From contig NZ_JAGJDY010000005.1 in NCBI RefSeq assembly GCF_018100795.1, positions 186,001-250,000 of the forward strand: a stretch of DNA of 64,000 nt. Direction: 5' to 3'. The notes under the pieces are model-generated. The model did no database searches, was not told where the DNA came from, and worked only from the letters and a program-made list of their open reading frames with translations. Shown here piece after piece: positions 57,296-64,000 of this stretch (positions are counted from its first letter, which is position 1; each line of letters opens with the position of its first letter). Origin of the DNA: Alteromonas sp. MMG017 (GTDB lineage Bacteria; Pseudomonadota; Gammaproteobacteria; Enterobacterales; Alteromonadaceae). A program made the translations under genes and the position numbers.

Positions 57296-57916
57296 ATGGA
57301 ACAATTCGCAACAGAAGACCAACAAGTAGAAGCGATTAAACGCTTTTGGAAAGAGCACGGTACCGCCATTATTGTAGGTGCAGCATTGGGTTTAGGTGGC
57401 CTTTGGGGCTGGCGTTATTACTCTGATACGCAGATGGCAACCAAAGAAGCGGCATCAGTGGAATACCAAAATGCAGTTGAAACCTATGGCGAAGAAGGTA
57501 GTGCAGATAAAATTACCGCCTTTATTAATGCAAACGAAGATTCTGGCTACGCCAGTATTGCTAGCCTTTTGGCAGCAAAACAAGCGGTAGATGCTGGCGA
57601 TTTTGACGCCGCGGCTTCACACCTAAACCGTGTGGTTACCTTTGCTGAAAATGAAGAATTAAAAGCGCTAGCTGCTATTCGGTTAACGCGAGTACAAATT
57701 GAAATGAACCAGCTAGACGCTGCGTTGTCTACGCTAGGCAATATTACGAACGAAGCATTTGCTGCTGAAGTATCTGAGCTGAAAGGCGATGTATATCAGC
57801 AACAAAGTAAATTTGATGATGCTCGTTTAGCCTACTCAGGTGCGCTTGAAAAAAATGCCAACAACCCGTTATTGCAAATGAAGTTAGACAACTTAGCCGT
57901 TGCTGCGGGCCAATAA
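57296..57916 (+). CDS. yfgM: YfgM-like TPR membrane protein
   Basis: 206 residues: short cytoplasmic N-terminus (TEDQQVEAIKRFWKEHG), one transmembrane helix (about 23-42; TAIIVGAALGLGGLWGWRYY), then periplasmic TPR repeats (DFDAAASHLNRVVTFAENEE, GDVYQQQSKFDDARLAYSGA). In E. coli YfgM is an inner-membrane partner of the chaperone PpiD at the Sec translocon. Usual position between hisS and bamB. Confidence 0.94.
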   Translation: MEQFATEDQQVEAIKRFWKEHGTAIIVGAALGLGGLWGWRYYSDTQMATKEAASVEYQNAVETYGEEGSADKITAFINANEDSGYASIASLLAAKQAVDAGDFDAAASHLNRVVTFAENEELKALAAIRLTRVQIEMNQLDAALSTLGNITNEAFAAEVSELKGDVYQQQSKFDDARLAYSGALEKNANNPLLQMKLDNLAVAAGQ

Positions 57917-57947
57917 GCTGGTACATAAAAATAAAGAGGTAAGCAAT

Positions 57948-59204
57948 TTGTTTCACAATACGTGTGGCCGTAAGGGCCGATTTGCTCGCGTGATGGGCAT
58001 GGCATTGGCCATCTCTGTAACGCTTTCTGGTTGTTCTACCGTCTCTGATTGGTTTGCAGATGAAGAAGAGCTTGAAATTCGCCGTTTGAAACCAATCGAT
58101 GCGAAGTTTACGCCCTCAGTAAAATGGGACAGAGACATCGGCGATGGTGTTGATCATTACTTCTCTCGTCTTCGTCCAGTATATGCTTACGAAAATCTTT
58201 ATGCCGCCGATCGCCATGGCAGCGTTGTTGCTATGAACCCAGAGAGCGGTGATGTTCTGTGGGAACGCAACTTCGCCGTATTTGAAGGTGACGGTTGGTG
58301 GGACTCAATTGCACGTCTTTGGCGTAGTGGAGCAAGTGCACGTATTGGCGGCATTTCGGTTGCTGACCGATTATTGTTTGTAGGTACAGAAAACGGTGTC
58401 GTAATGGCACTTGACTACGAAACTGGCGAAACCAAGTGGGAAGCATCAATTCCTGGTGAAGTCTTAGCGGCTCCTTCTGCAGACGAAGGAATTCTGGTAG
58501 TTAACACTGGCGCGGGTACCTTGTTTGGTTTTGATACGCGTACTGGTGAGCAATTATGGCGACATGAAGGCGATACTCCTCCATTAACCCTTCGTGGTAT
58601 TTCTGGCCCAGTAGCGGCAAACGGCGGCGCCTTAATTGGAACGCCTACGGGTAAGTTACAAGTTAACTTACTTGAGTCAGGTATTCTTGCCTGGGAAACG
58701 GTTATTGCCACGCCAACGGGCGCCACAGAGTTAGAACGTATTGTTGACCTTGATACCACCCCTGTACTTTTTGGCGGTACGATTTATACGGTTTCTTATA
58801 ATGGTACGCTGGCAGCAGTAGAACTGCGTAGTGGCCGTATTATTTGGAAGCGTGAGTACGGTTCATATCGCAACCTAAGTATTGAAGGGAACAGTATTTT
58901 TGTTGTAGATAACAACTCTAATATTTATGCCCTAGACAGACGAAACGGTGTAGAGCTGTGGTCACAAGGAGGCTTAAAGTCTCGCTCTGTTACTGCGGCA
59001 ACGCCAGTTGGTGAGCATATTGTTGTGGGTGACAACTGGGGCTTCGTTCATTGGATCGAACAAGAAACCGGCCAAATTGTGGCTCGCGTTGATGTAGGTG
59101 GCGACGATGAAGACGATGCTATATACGATGCACCATTGAACGTTGACGGAGTGGTAGTAACCATGACCCGTAACGGCGTAGTGGCAGCTATCTCTACCTT
59201 ATAG
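57948..59204 (+). CDS. bamB: Outer membrane protein assembly factor BamB
   Basis: 418 residues if started at TTG 57948, which has an AAAGAGG site 8 bases upstream; a longer frame back to 57900 overlaps yfgM. Lipoprotein signal with L-S-G-C (about residue 29). The body is an eight-bladed PQQ-type beta propeller (repeats such as LYAADRHGSVVAMNPESGDV, GVVMALDYETGETKWEASIP, TLFGFDTRTGEQLWRHEGDT). Member of the BAM complex that inserts beta barrels. Start codon is the main uncertainty; GTG near 57990 is an alternative. Confidence 0.94.
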   Translation: MFHNTCGRKGRFARVMGMALAISVTLSGCSTVSDWFADEEELEIRRLKPIDAKFTPSVKWDRDIGDGVDHYFSRLRPVYAYENLYAADRHGSVVAMNPESGDVLWERNFAVFEGDGWWDSIARLWRSGASARIGGISVADRLLFVGTENGVVMALDYETGETKWEASIPGEVLAAPSADEGILVVNTGAGTLFGFDTRTGEQLWRHEGDTPPLTLRGISGPVAANGGALIGTPTGKLQVNLLESGILAWETVIATPTGATELERIVDLDTTPVLFGGTIYTVSYNGTLAAVELRSGRIIWKREYGSYRNLSIEGNSIFVVDNNSNIYALDRRNGVELWSQGGLKSRSVTAATPVGEHIVVGDNWGFVHWIEQETGQIVARVDVGGDDEDDAIYDAPLNVDGVVVTMTRNGVVAAISTL

Positions 59205-59256
59205 CCTGTTCAACAGCATAATTTGTTGGATTGTTAGCCTAATATCTTCTGTTAGG

Positions 59257-59285
59257 CTGACGCATCATACCTAAACAGGTATAAT
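59257..59285 (+). promoter_or_regulatory. Candidate promoter upstream of der, before a hairpin
   Basis: CTGACG, 17-bp spacer, TATAAT (59280-59285). It lies before the terminator at 59302-59341; a transcript starting near 59292 would meet the hairpin at once. A further AGCCTAA/TTAGGCT hairpin lies at 59236-59258. Confidence 0.45.
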
Positions 59286-59301
59286 GCCCAATCACACTCT
59301 G

Positions 59302-59341
59302 ACCGCAAGTAAGCTATGCTTACTTGCGGTTTGTGTTTTTT
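59302..59341 (+). terminator. Strong hairpin terminator between bamB and der
   Basis: A perfect 13-bp stem ACCGCAAGTAAGC/GCTTACTTGCGGT with loop TAT, then a T-rich tract (TTGTGTTTTTT). Confidence 0.92.
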
Positions 59342-59367
59342 AGCTTTTTTCCTTTAGGATTTGATAC

Positions 59368-60813
59368 ATGTTGCCCGTTGTTGCTTTGGTAGGCCGCCCT
59401 AATGTGGGTAAGTCCACCTTGTTTAATCGTTTAACTAATACACGTGATGCGCTGGTCGCTGATTACCCAGGGCTTACCCGTGACCGTAAATATGGTCAGG
59501 CTAAGTTTGAACAGCGTCAATTCATCGTGGTGGATACCGGCGGTATCACGGGTGACGAAGAAGGTATTGATGCTGAAATGGCGCAGCAGTCTCTTTTAGC
59601 CATTGAAGAAGCCGATGTAGTATTACTACTTGTTGACGCCAGAGCGGGTTTATTGCCAGCAGACCAAGGTATTGCTGATCACATACGTCGCCTAAATAAA
59701 CAGGTATTTGTCGTTGCTAATAAAGTAGACGGTATAGATGGTGATAGCGAAAGCGCCGACTTTTACGCGTTGGGTTTAGGTACGGTTAAGCAAATTGCTG
59801 CGGCCCACGGGCGTGGTGTAAGCCAATTACTTCAAGATGCACTTGTGCCACTTGAAGCGTCTTTTCCTGACATGCGTATTGTTGAGGAAACGCAAGAAGA
59901 AGAGCTTGATGCGGAAGCGCAACTCAAACGTCTTCAAGACCAGCCTATTAAATTGGCGATTGTTGGCAAGCCTAACGTGGGTAAATCTACGTTAACGAAT
60001 CGTATTTTAGGTGAAGAACGGGTTGTCGTTTTTGACCTACCTGGTACTACCCGTGATAGCGTTTTCATTCCAATGGAGCGTGACGATCGTGAATATATTC
60101 TCATCGATACCGCTGGGGTTCGCAAACGCAGAAAAGTGAATGAGGCGGTTGAAAAGTTCTCTATCGTTAAAACCTTGCAAGCGATTGATGAAGCAAACGT
60201 AGTGTTGATGGTCATTGATGCCCGTGAAGGTATTACCGACCAAGACTTAAGCTTACTCGGCTTTGTGTTAAATTCCGGTCGCTCACTGGTAATTGCAGTG
60301 AACAAGTGGGATGGGCTTAGTACTGATATTAAAAACGATATAAAGCGTGAACTCGATCGCCGTCTCGGTTTTATTGATTTTGCGCGTTTGCATTTTATCT
60401 CTGCAATGCACGGTACAGGTGTAGGTAACTTATTTGAATCAGTACAAGAAGCTTACCTGAGCGCCACTAAGCGTATTAATACCTCTATGCTTACGCAGAT
60501 TATGGAAATGGCGCAAGATGACCATCAGCCGCCACTAGTGCGCGGACGTCGGGTTAAAATGAAATATGCCCATGCTGGTGGTTATAATCCGCCTGTGATT
60601 GTTATTCACGGTAACCAAGTTGACGATTTACCTACGTCGTACAAACGCTTCTTGATGAACTACTTCCGTAAAGCGCTTCAGGTGATGGGAACGCCTATAC
60701 GTATTGAATTTAGGGAAGGGGCGAACCCGTTTGAAGGCAAAAAGAATAAGCTTACCCTTACTCAAGAACGTAAGCGCAAGCGTTTACTGTCTTATCATAG
60801 TAAGAAAAAATAG
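59368..60813 (+). CDS. der: Ribosome-assembly GTPase Der (EngA)
   Basis: 481 residues with two tandem GTPase domains. First: [13 protein letters not shown] (P-loop), [16 protein letters not shown]. Second: [32 protein letters not shown]-terminal KH-like domain (about 370-460; [20 protein letters not shown]) follows, ending in basic [15 protein letters not shown]. Needed for 50S subunit biogenesis. Confidence 0.97.
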   Translation: MLPVVALVGRPNVGKSTLFNRLTNTRDALVADYPGLTRDRKYGQAKFEQRQFIVVDTGGITGDEEGIDAEMAQQSLLAIEEADVVLLLVDARAGLLPADQGIADHIRRLNKQVFVVANKVDGIDGDSESADFYALGLGTVKQIAAAHGRGVSQLLQDALVPLEASFPDMRIVEETQEEELDAEAQLKRLQDQPIKLAIVGKPNVGKSTLTNRILGEERVVVFDLPGTTRDSVFIPMERDDREYILIDTAGVRKRRKVNEAVEKFSIVKTLQAIDEANVVLMVIDAREGITDQDLSLLGFVLNSGRSLVIAVNKWDGLSTDIKNDIKRELDRRLGFIDFARLHFISAMHGTGVGNLFESVQEAYLSATKRINTSMLTQIMEMAQDDHQPPLVRGRRVKMKYAHAGGYNPPVIVIHGNQVDDLPTSYKRFLMNYFRKALQVMGTPIRIEFREGANPFEGKKNKLTLTQERKRKRLLSYHSKKK

Positions 60814-60909
60814 CCGAGCATTAGCGCCAGCGCGATAACAAAGCGCTTTGCTGCAATAACGAAATGCGGGTTTTGAAACGTACTATTTCATATATATTTC
60901 AAACAAATA

Positions 60910-60946
60910 AAAAGGTCGACGCTATTACAAGCGTCGACCTTTTTTG
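60910..60946 (+). terminator. Rho-independent terminator after der
   Basis: A stem of nine perfect GC-containing pairs (GGTCGACGC/GCGTCGACC), flanked by A and T runs; six T follow. Confidence 0.95.
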
Positions 60947-61026
60947 TTTTAGTGAGCGTATTCTTCACGCGTTTATTTATTATTTACGAAGGGATTTCAT
61001 GAGCTTTTCGCTAAGTTTTCTATCTA

Positions 61027-61067
61027 AAAGCTAGTCGCCCAAAGCTAGTCGCTAAAAGTTAATCGCC
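61027..61067. repeat. Three tandem 14-bp near-identical units
   Basis: Units AAAGCTAGTCGCC, AAAGCTAGTCGCT and AAAGTTAATCGCC with one base between. They lie in the der-distal spacer; function unknown. Confidence 0.65.
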
Positions 61068-61116
61068 ACAAACGCCTAACTTCGAACTATTCTCTATGAG
61101 CCTATAATAACTCGCT

Positions 61117-61143
61117 TTTCAAAAGCCCCCTTGGCAGGGGGCT
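61117..61143 (-). terminator. Rho-independent terminator after the exported-protein gene (minus strand)
   Basis: Stem AGCCCCCT/AGGGGGCT with a four-base loop; TTTTGAAAAG follows on the minus strand. It lies 15 bp past the stop of the gene at 61158. Confidence 0.8.
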
Positions 61144-61157
61144 ATTGGCCGAACATT

Positions 61158-62321
61158 CTACTTAAGCATGGCGCGAACTTGCTGCATCAGCATAGATTCT
61201 TCTGGCACTGTGATATGAGCAATGAGTTCGTTGGCTAAATCGTCAGAAAAGTCGCTAGGGAAGGTGGTAGCCACTTTCACTATTTTATCATTACGGGTAA
61301 ATACATAGGTAGTCGCGAAAATAGGATCGTCTACTGGCGAGTCTGCTTTAAGCACTAATCGCCACCCATTGGCAAAACCCTTTACATTAAACGCCGATAT
61401 TGGCTGGGGTTGAGAAAGGGTTAAATTGCGCGCGTTAGCGACGTGATCAGCTTTATTCCAGTCCTCATCTAGTTGCTGATGAAGTAAAGCGTCAGTGCGG
61501 GCTGAGTTTTCAATGCTGGTGTTCGCCGTGTCCGCTGTATCACTTGATGCATTTGTGTCGAGTTTCGCCAAAATGGGAAAAACCGTTACGTCCACTAAAG
61601 CATCTTCAAAGGAAGGATGGGTGTAGCGTGTAATCGAGCCCTTGAATGGGTCTGGATACAGCTGAGTATCAAGTCTGGTGAAATCACCCAAAGACTCAGG
61701 AACGCTCAAATGGTTGCCATAATCGCTTGCGTTCAGTGCATGATATAAAAAGGTTGGGGTGAACAGCTCATTTTCAGTAGCATGCTTGTACCAAGAAACA
61801 AGCGGTTCTATGGCCTTCTCTGTTGAAGCTTCACTGTCATTCACTTGGCTGGCAATAACCAAAGAATCAATCTCTATACCTCGCCATTGCAGGGTTAATT
61901 CAGTGAAGTGCTTTTCTTTGCTTAGCTTTTTACTTGGATTTACGGTTTCACCTTGCTTAGCCACGTTAGCAATAAGCAATTCATAGTCTGAGTCATTACC
62001 GAAAGGTTTAATCTCAGTGAACCAAGACTTTGTTATCAGTGTGGAGATAAATGCTTCTGGGGCAATAGTATCCTCAATACACTCCTGCGTAGCCTCTGTA
62101 TCGCCACAGGCATCTAAAAGGGTTTCACTGGGGTAAGTAGAAAACACCGCCAGTGAAATTGCTATAGCAGGGGCTTCAGGCACAGCCGTCGATGAAGATG
62201 ACGGTTCAGGCAAAATCGGCAACTCAGATAATGCTGCCTGTTGCTGACCATAAACGGCTGGTGCGCATAAAGAAGCTAGGGCTACTAACAACCAGAGCGA
62301 ACGCGAAAAAATAGGAAACAA
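61158..62321 (-). CDS. Uncharacterised exported protein downstream of xseA
   Basis: 387 residues. A TTG start at 62321 is chosen because an AAAGG site overlaps the xseA stop (TAAAGG) 7 bases upstream. A Sec signal peptide is clear (LWLLVALASLCAPAVYG, cleavage near residue 25), then a Pro/Ser-rich stretch and a mixed alpha/beta body with only two Cys, close together near residue 75 (DACGDTEATQECIEDT). I recognise no catalytic motif. Expected location is the periplasm. It begins 10 bp after xseA, so is co-transcribed, with a terminator following. Comparable uncharacterised proteins accompany conserved genes in Alteromonadales; function unknown. Confidence 0.75.
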   Translation of the reverse strand: MFPIFSRSLWLLVALASLCAPAVYGQQQAALSELPILPEPSSSSTAVPEAPAIAISLAVFSTYPSETLLDACGDTEATQECIEDTIAPEAFISTLITKSWFTEIKPFGNDSDYELLIANVAKQGETVNPSKKLSKEKHFTELTLQWRGIEIDSLVIASQVNDSEASTEKAIEPLVSWYKHATENELFTPTFLYHALNASDYGNHLSVPESLGDFTRLDTQLYPDPFKGSITRYTHPSFEDALVDVTVFPILAKLDTNASSDTADTANTSIENSARTDALLHQQLDEDWNKADHVANARNLTLSQPQPISAFNVKGFANGWRLVLKADSPVDDPIFATTYVFTRNDKIVKVATTFPSDFSDDLANELIAHITVPEESMLMQQVRAMLK

Positions 62322-62331
62322 AAGTCAACCT

Positions 62332-63687
62332 TTATTGATGACGACGAATTTCCACTATTTTACTGGTTATTTCTCCATCAGTCACTCGAGACTTAAGTAT
62401 ATCGTTCTCTTTAACAGTATCCACTGACGTAACTGCCGTACCGTTCGACATGGTAATACTGTAGCCTCGAGACAATGTAGAAAGGGGACTGACCGACTGT
62501 AACAAACCGACTTTTGCAGCAAATGCCTGTTGTTTAGTATTCATTAGTTGCTTCATGTTATTACAAAGGGTTTTATGGGATTGTGCTATGCGCGCTTTAG
62601 CTTGATTTACTCTTACCGCTGGGCTTTGTTGCGCCAAGCGATTATTGATATGCTCGAACCGATTATTTTCGATAGCGAGTTTATTATTGATAGCATGGCT
62701 TAAGCGTAATTGAAGCCTATCAAGGGCTTGCCACTGATTTTGTATTTTGCTTTGCGGATGCACTGACTGTAAACGTTGGTGCCCGAGTTTATGCTGTTGC
62801 GCTAAATGACTGAGTTTTTGCAGCATGACACGGGTTAAGCGTTGCTTATATTGCACTAGGCTCTCACTGAGCGCGTTAGTATCCTGGCTCAATATTTCAG
62901 CGGCCGCCGAAGGAGTAGGGGCGCGTAAATCGGCAACAAAATCAGCAATAGTAAAATCAACCTCATGACCAACGGCGCTAATTAACGGCAATTGTGACTC
63001 GGCAATTTCTCTAGCAAGGTTTTCATTGTTAAAACACCATAAGTCTTCTAACGAGCCTCCACCACGAGTTAGCAAAAGTGCATCGACTTCATTTCGTTGA
63101 TTCGCAGTGCGTAAAGCATTAATAAGCTGAGCTGGCGCGGTCTCACCTTGCACCATAGAAGGGTAAACAATAACTTCCGTTTGTGGGCTACGGCGTTTTA
63201 ACACACTAAGTACGTCATGCAGCGCTGCGCCCGTTGATGAGGTAATAACACCAATACGATTAATAACCTCAGGCATAGGGCGTTTACGTTCGATACTGAA
63301 CAAGCCTTCAGCGTTGAGCTTTGCTTTTAAAGCTTCATAGGCTTGCTGTAGTGCGCCTTCGCCGTCGCTTTCCATGTGCTCAATGACAAGCTGGTAGTCG
63401 CCTCTTGCTTCGTAAATACCCACGGATGCACGTACAAGTACCTTATCGCCTTCTTTCGGGCGCTGTTTTACAGTGCGATTAGTATTTTTAAACATGGCAG
63501 CACGCACTTGTGCCTTATTATCTTTTAACGTGAAATACCAATGACCGGAAGCGGCACTTACAAAATTAGATATTTCAGCGGATAACCATATAAGTCCCAC
63601 TTCGCTTTCAAGCACGGTTCGAGCAAGCCGATTTAGCTTAGTAACTGTTAAAATTTGTCGCGATGTAGAGGGTGAAGATGTAAACAT
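62332..63687 (-). CDS. xseA: Exodeoxyribonuclease VII large subunit
   Basis: 451 residues, normal length. N-terminal OB-fold (about 10-110; LIWLSAEISNFVSAASGHWY, FTLKDNKAQVRAAMFK), catalytic domain (about 120-300) with RIGVITSSTGAALHDVLSVL, TRGGGSLEDLWCFNNENLAR, ISAVGHEVDFTIADFVADLR, then a coiled-coil C-terminus that ends in the typical RGYSITMSNGTAV region. With XseB it degrades single-stranded DNA. It is divergent from guaB, as in E. coli. xseB is not next to it. Confidence 0.96.
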   Translation of the reverse strand: MFTSSPSTSRQILTVTKLNRLARTVLESEVGLIWLSAEISNFVSAASGHWYFTLKDNKAQVRAAMFKNTNRTVKQRPKEGDKVLVRASVGIYEARGDYQLVIEHMESDGEGALQQAYEALKAKLNAEGLFSIERKRPMPEVINRIGVITSSTGAALHDVLSVLKRRSPQTEVIVYPSMVQGETAPAQLINALRTANQRNEVDALLLTRGGGSLEDLWCFNNENLAREIAESQLPLISAVGHEVDFTIADFVADLRAPTPSAAAEILSQDTNALSESLVQYKQRLTRVMLQKLSHLAQQHKLGHQRLQSVHPQSKIQNQWQALDRLQLRLSHAINNKLAIENNRFEHINNRLAQQSPAVRVNQAKARIAQSHKTLCNNMKQLMNTKQQAFAAKVGLLQSVSPLSTLSRGYSITMSNGTAVTSVDTVKENDILKSRVTDGEITSKIVEIRRHQ

Positions 63688-63719
63688 AAGAAAAAATCGT
63701 CTGGTTTAATAAAATAGAG

Positions 63720-63748
63720 TTTACCTGAAATCTAAAAAACACTACAAT
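63720..63748 (+). promoter_or_regulatory. Promoter for guaB
   Basis: TTTACC, 17-bp spacer, TACAAT. A predicted start near 63755 gives a leader of about 33 nt. An AATTGC/GCAATT repeat at 63747-63760 straddles the start and may be an operator or a small hairpin. Confidence 0.6.
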
Positions 63749-63787
63749 TGCGCCGCAATTAACCCTCAACTGAATAGGTGTTGTTGC

Positions 63788-64000
63788 ATGCTACGAATCA
63801 TCCAAGAAGCCCTGACGTTCGACGATGTGTTGCTGGTTCCCGGCCACTCGACAGTTCTTCCACATACTGCCAAACTTCAAACTCGTCTAACTCGTGGTGT
63901 CACGTTAAATATCCCTATGGTCTCTGCGGCGATGGATACCGTCTCTGAAGCACGCCTAGCGATTGCACTTGCTCAAGAGGGCGGCATCGGTTTCATTCAC
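63788..64000 (+). CDS. guaB: IMP dehydrogenase, N-terminal part, cut by the window end
   Basis: 71 codons, open at the right edge. It reads [20 protein letters not shown], then [20 protein letters not shown] and [12 protein letters not shown], the conserved N-terminus of IMP dehydrogenase. It converts IMP to XMP, the first committed step to guanine nucleotides. Divergent from xseA. The catalytic Cys and CBS domains lie outside the window. Confidence 0.95.
   Translation, partial: MLRIIQEALTFDDVLLVPGHSTVLPHTAKLQTRLTRGVTLNIPMVSAAMDTVSEARLAIALAQEGGIGFIH

Larger units (their letters stand above)
60814..61157. other. Intergenic region between der and the convergent exported-protein gene
   Basis: 344 bp with two terminators (60910-60946 plus strand, 61117-61143 minus strand) and a 14-bp tandem repeat (61027-61067). 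No gene seen. Confidence 0.65.

Overview
The window is a 64 kb stretch of a gammaproteobacterial chromosome, most likely Alteromonadaceae (an Alteromonas/Glaciecola/Paraglaciecola relative). This is inferred from protein character and gene order: suhB/trmJ-cysE-iscR, queA-tgt-yajC-secD-secF and rlmN-pilF-rodZ-ispG-hisS-yfgM-bamB-der blocks, a long-form isocitrate lyase next to malate synthase G, CheV, TonB receptors, GGDEF-EAL and LytTR signalling proteins, and a PEP-CTERM/exosortase locus. I see no rRNA, tRNA, CRISPR array, insertion sequence or prophage. Two genes run off the ends: a glycosyltransferase at the left and guaB at the right.

Region by region. (1) 1-6.8 kb, minus strand, AT-rich by eye: the edge of a PEP-CTERM/exopolysaccharide locus. 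It holds a LuxI-like exosortase-associated acyltransferase, a PEP-CTERM surface protein, a PrsT-type TPR lipoprotein, an E1-like ThiF adenylyltransferase, a hexapeptide acetyltransferase and a family 2 glycosyltransferase. The exosortase is not in view. (2) 7-10 kb: a periplasmic S1C protease, a UDP-glucuronate-type epimerase and a patatin-like lipase. (3) 10-15.3 kb: a glyoxylate-shunt block (malate synthase G, LysR regulator, isocitrate lyase). (4) 15.7-19.3 kb: CheV, a lipoprotein alkaline phosphatase and glutaminase. (5) 19.3-25.9 kb, minus strand: two membrane proteins (one a rhomboid protease) followed by a yjfIJKLMC-type operon (DUF2170, PspA/IM30, DUF2491, DUF350, DUF1190, glutathionylspermidine-synthase-like ATP-grasp) with a TrkA-type potassium channel gene inserted. 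(6) 26-32.3 kb: a small DUF6471 gene, a possible unannotated minus-strand sRNA, then queA-tgt-yajC-secD-secF. (7) 32.6-39.5 kb: a TonB receptor, YfiR-like and GGDEF-EAL triad, then a membrane LytTR regulator divergent from an acyltransferase-3 protein. (8) 39.6-50.4 kb: suhB, trmJ, cysE, iscR, an iscS-like gene and sufBCDS-sufA-sufT-sufE, a hybrid ISC/SUF Fe-S assembly locus. (9) 50.6-64 kb: ndk, rlmN, pilF (with a LysM domain), rodZ, ispG, hisS, yfgM, bamB and der; then an uncharacterised exported protein, xseA and the start of guaB.

The main regulatory observations are these. The iscR promoter has two IscR type-1-like sites. A third near-consensus site overlays a good sigma-70 promoter in front of sufB, followed by a roughly 150-nt leader with three consecutive hairpins. 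The malate synthase ribosome-binding site lies inside one arm of a perfect inverted repeat. A promoter/terminator pair on the minus strand upstream of queA outlines an sRNA candidate of about 145 nt. The less-described systems most worth following are the ThiF/acetyltransferase pair in the PEP-CTERM locus and the yjf-type operon with its channel. All assignments come from reading the sequence; no database search was run.
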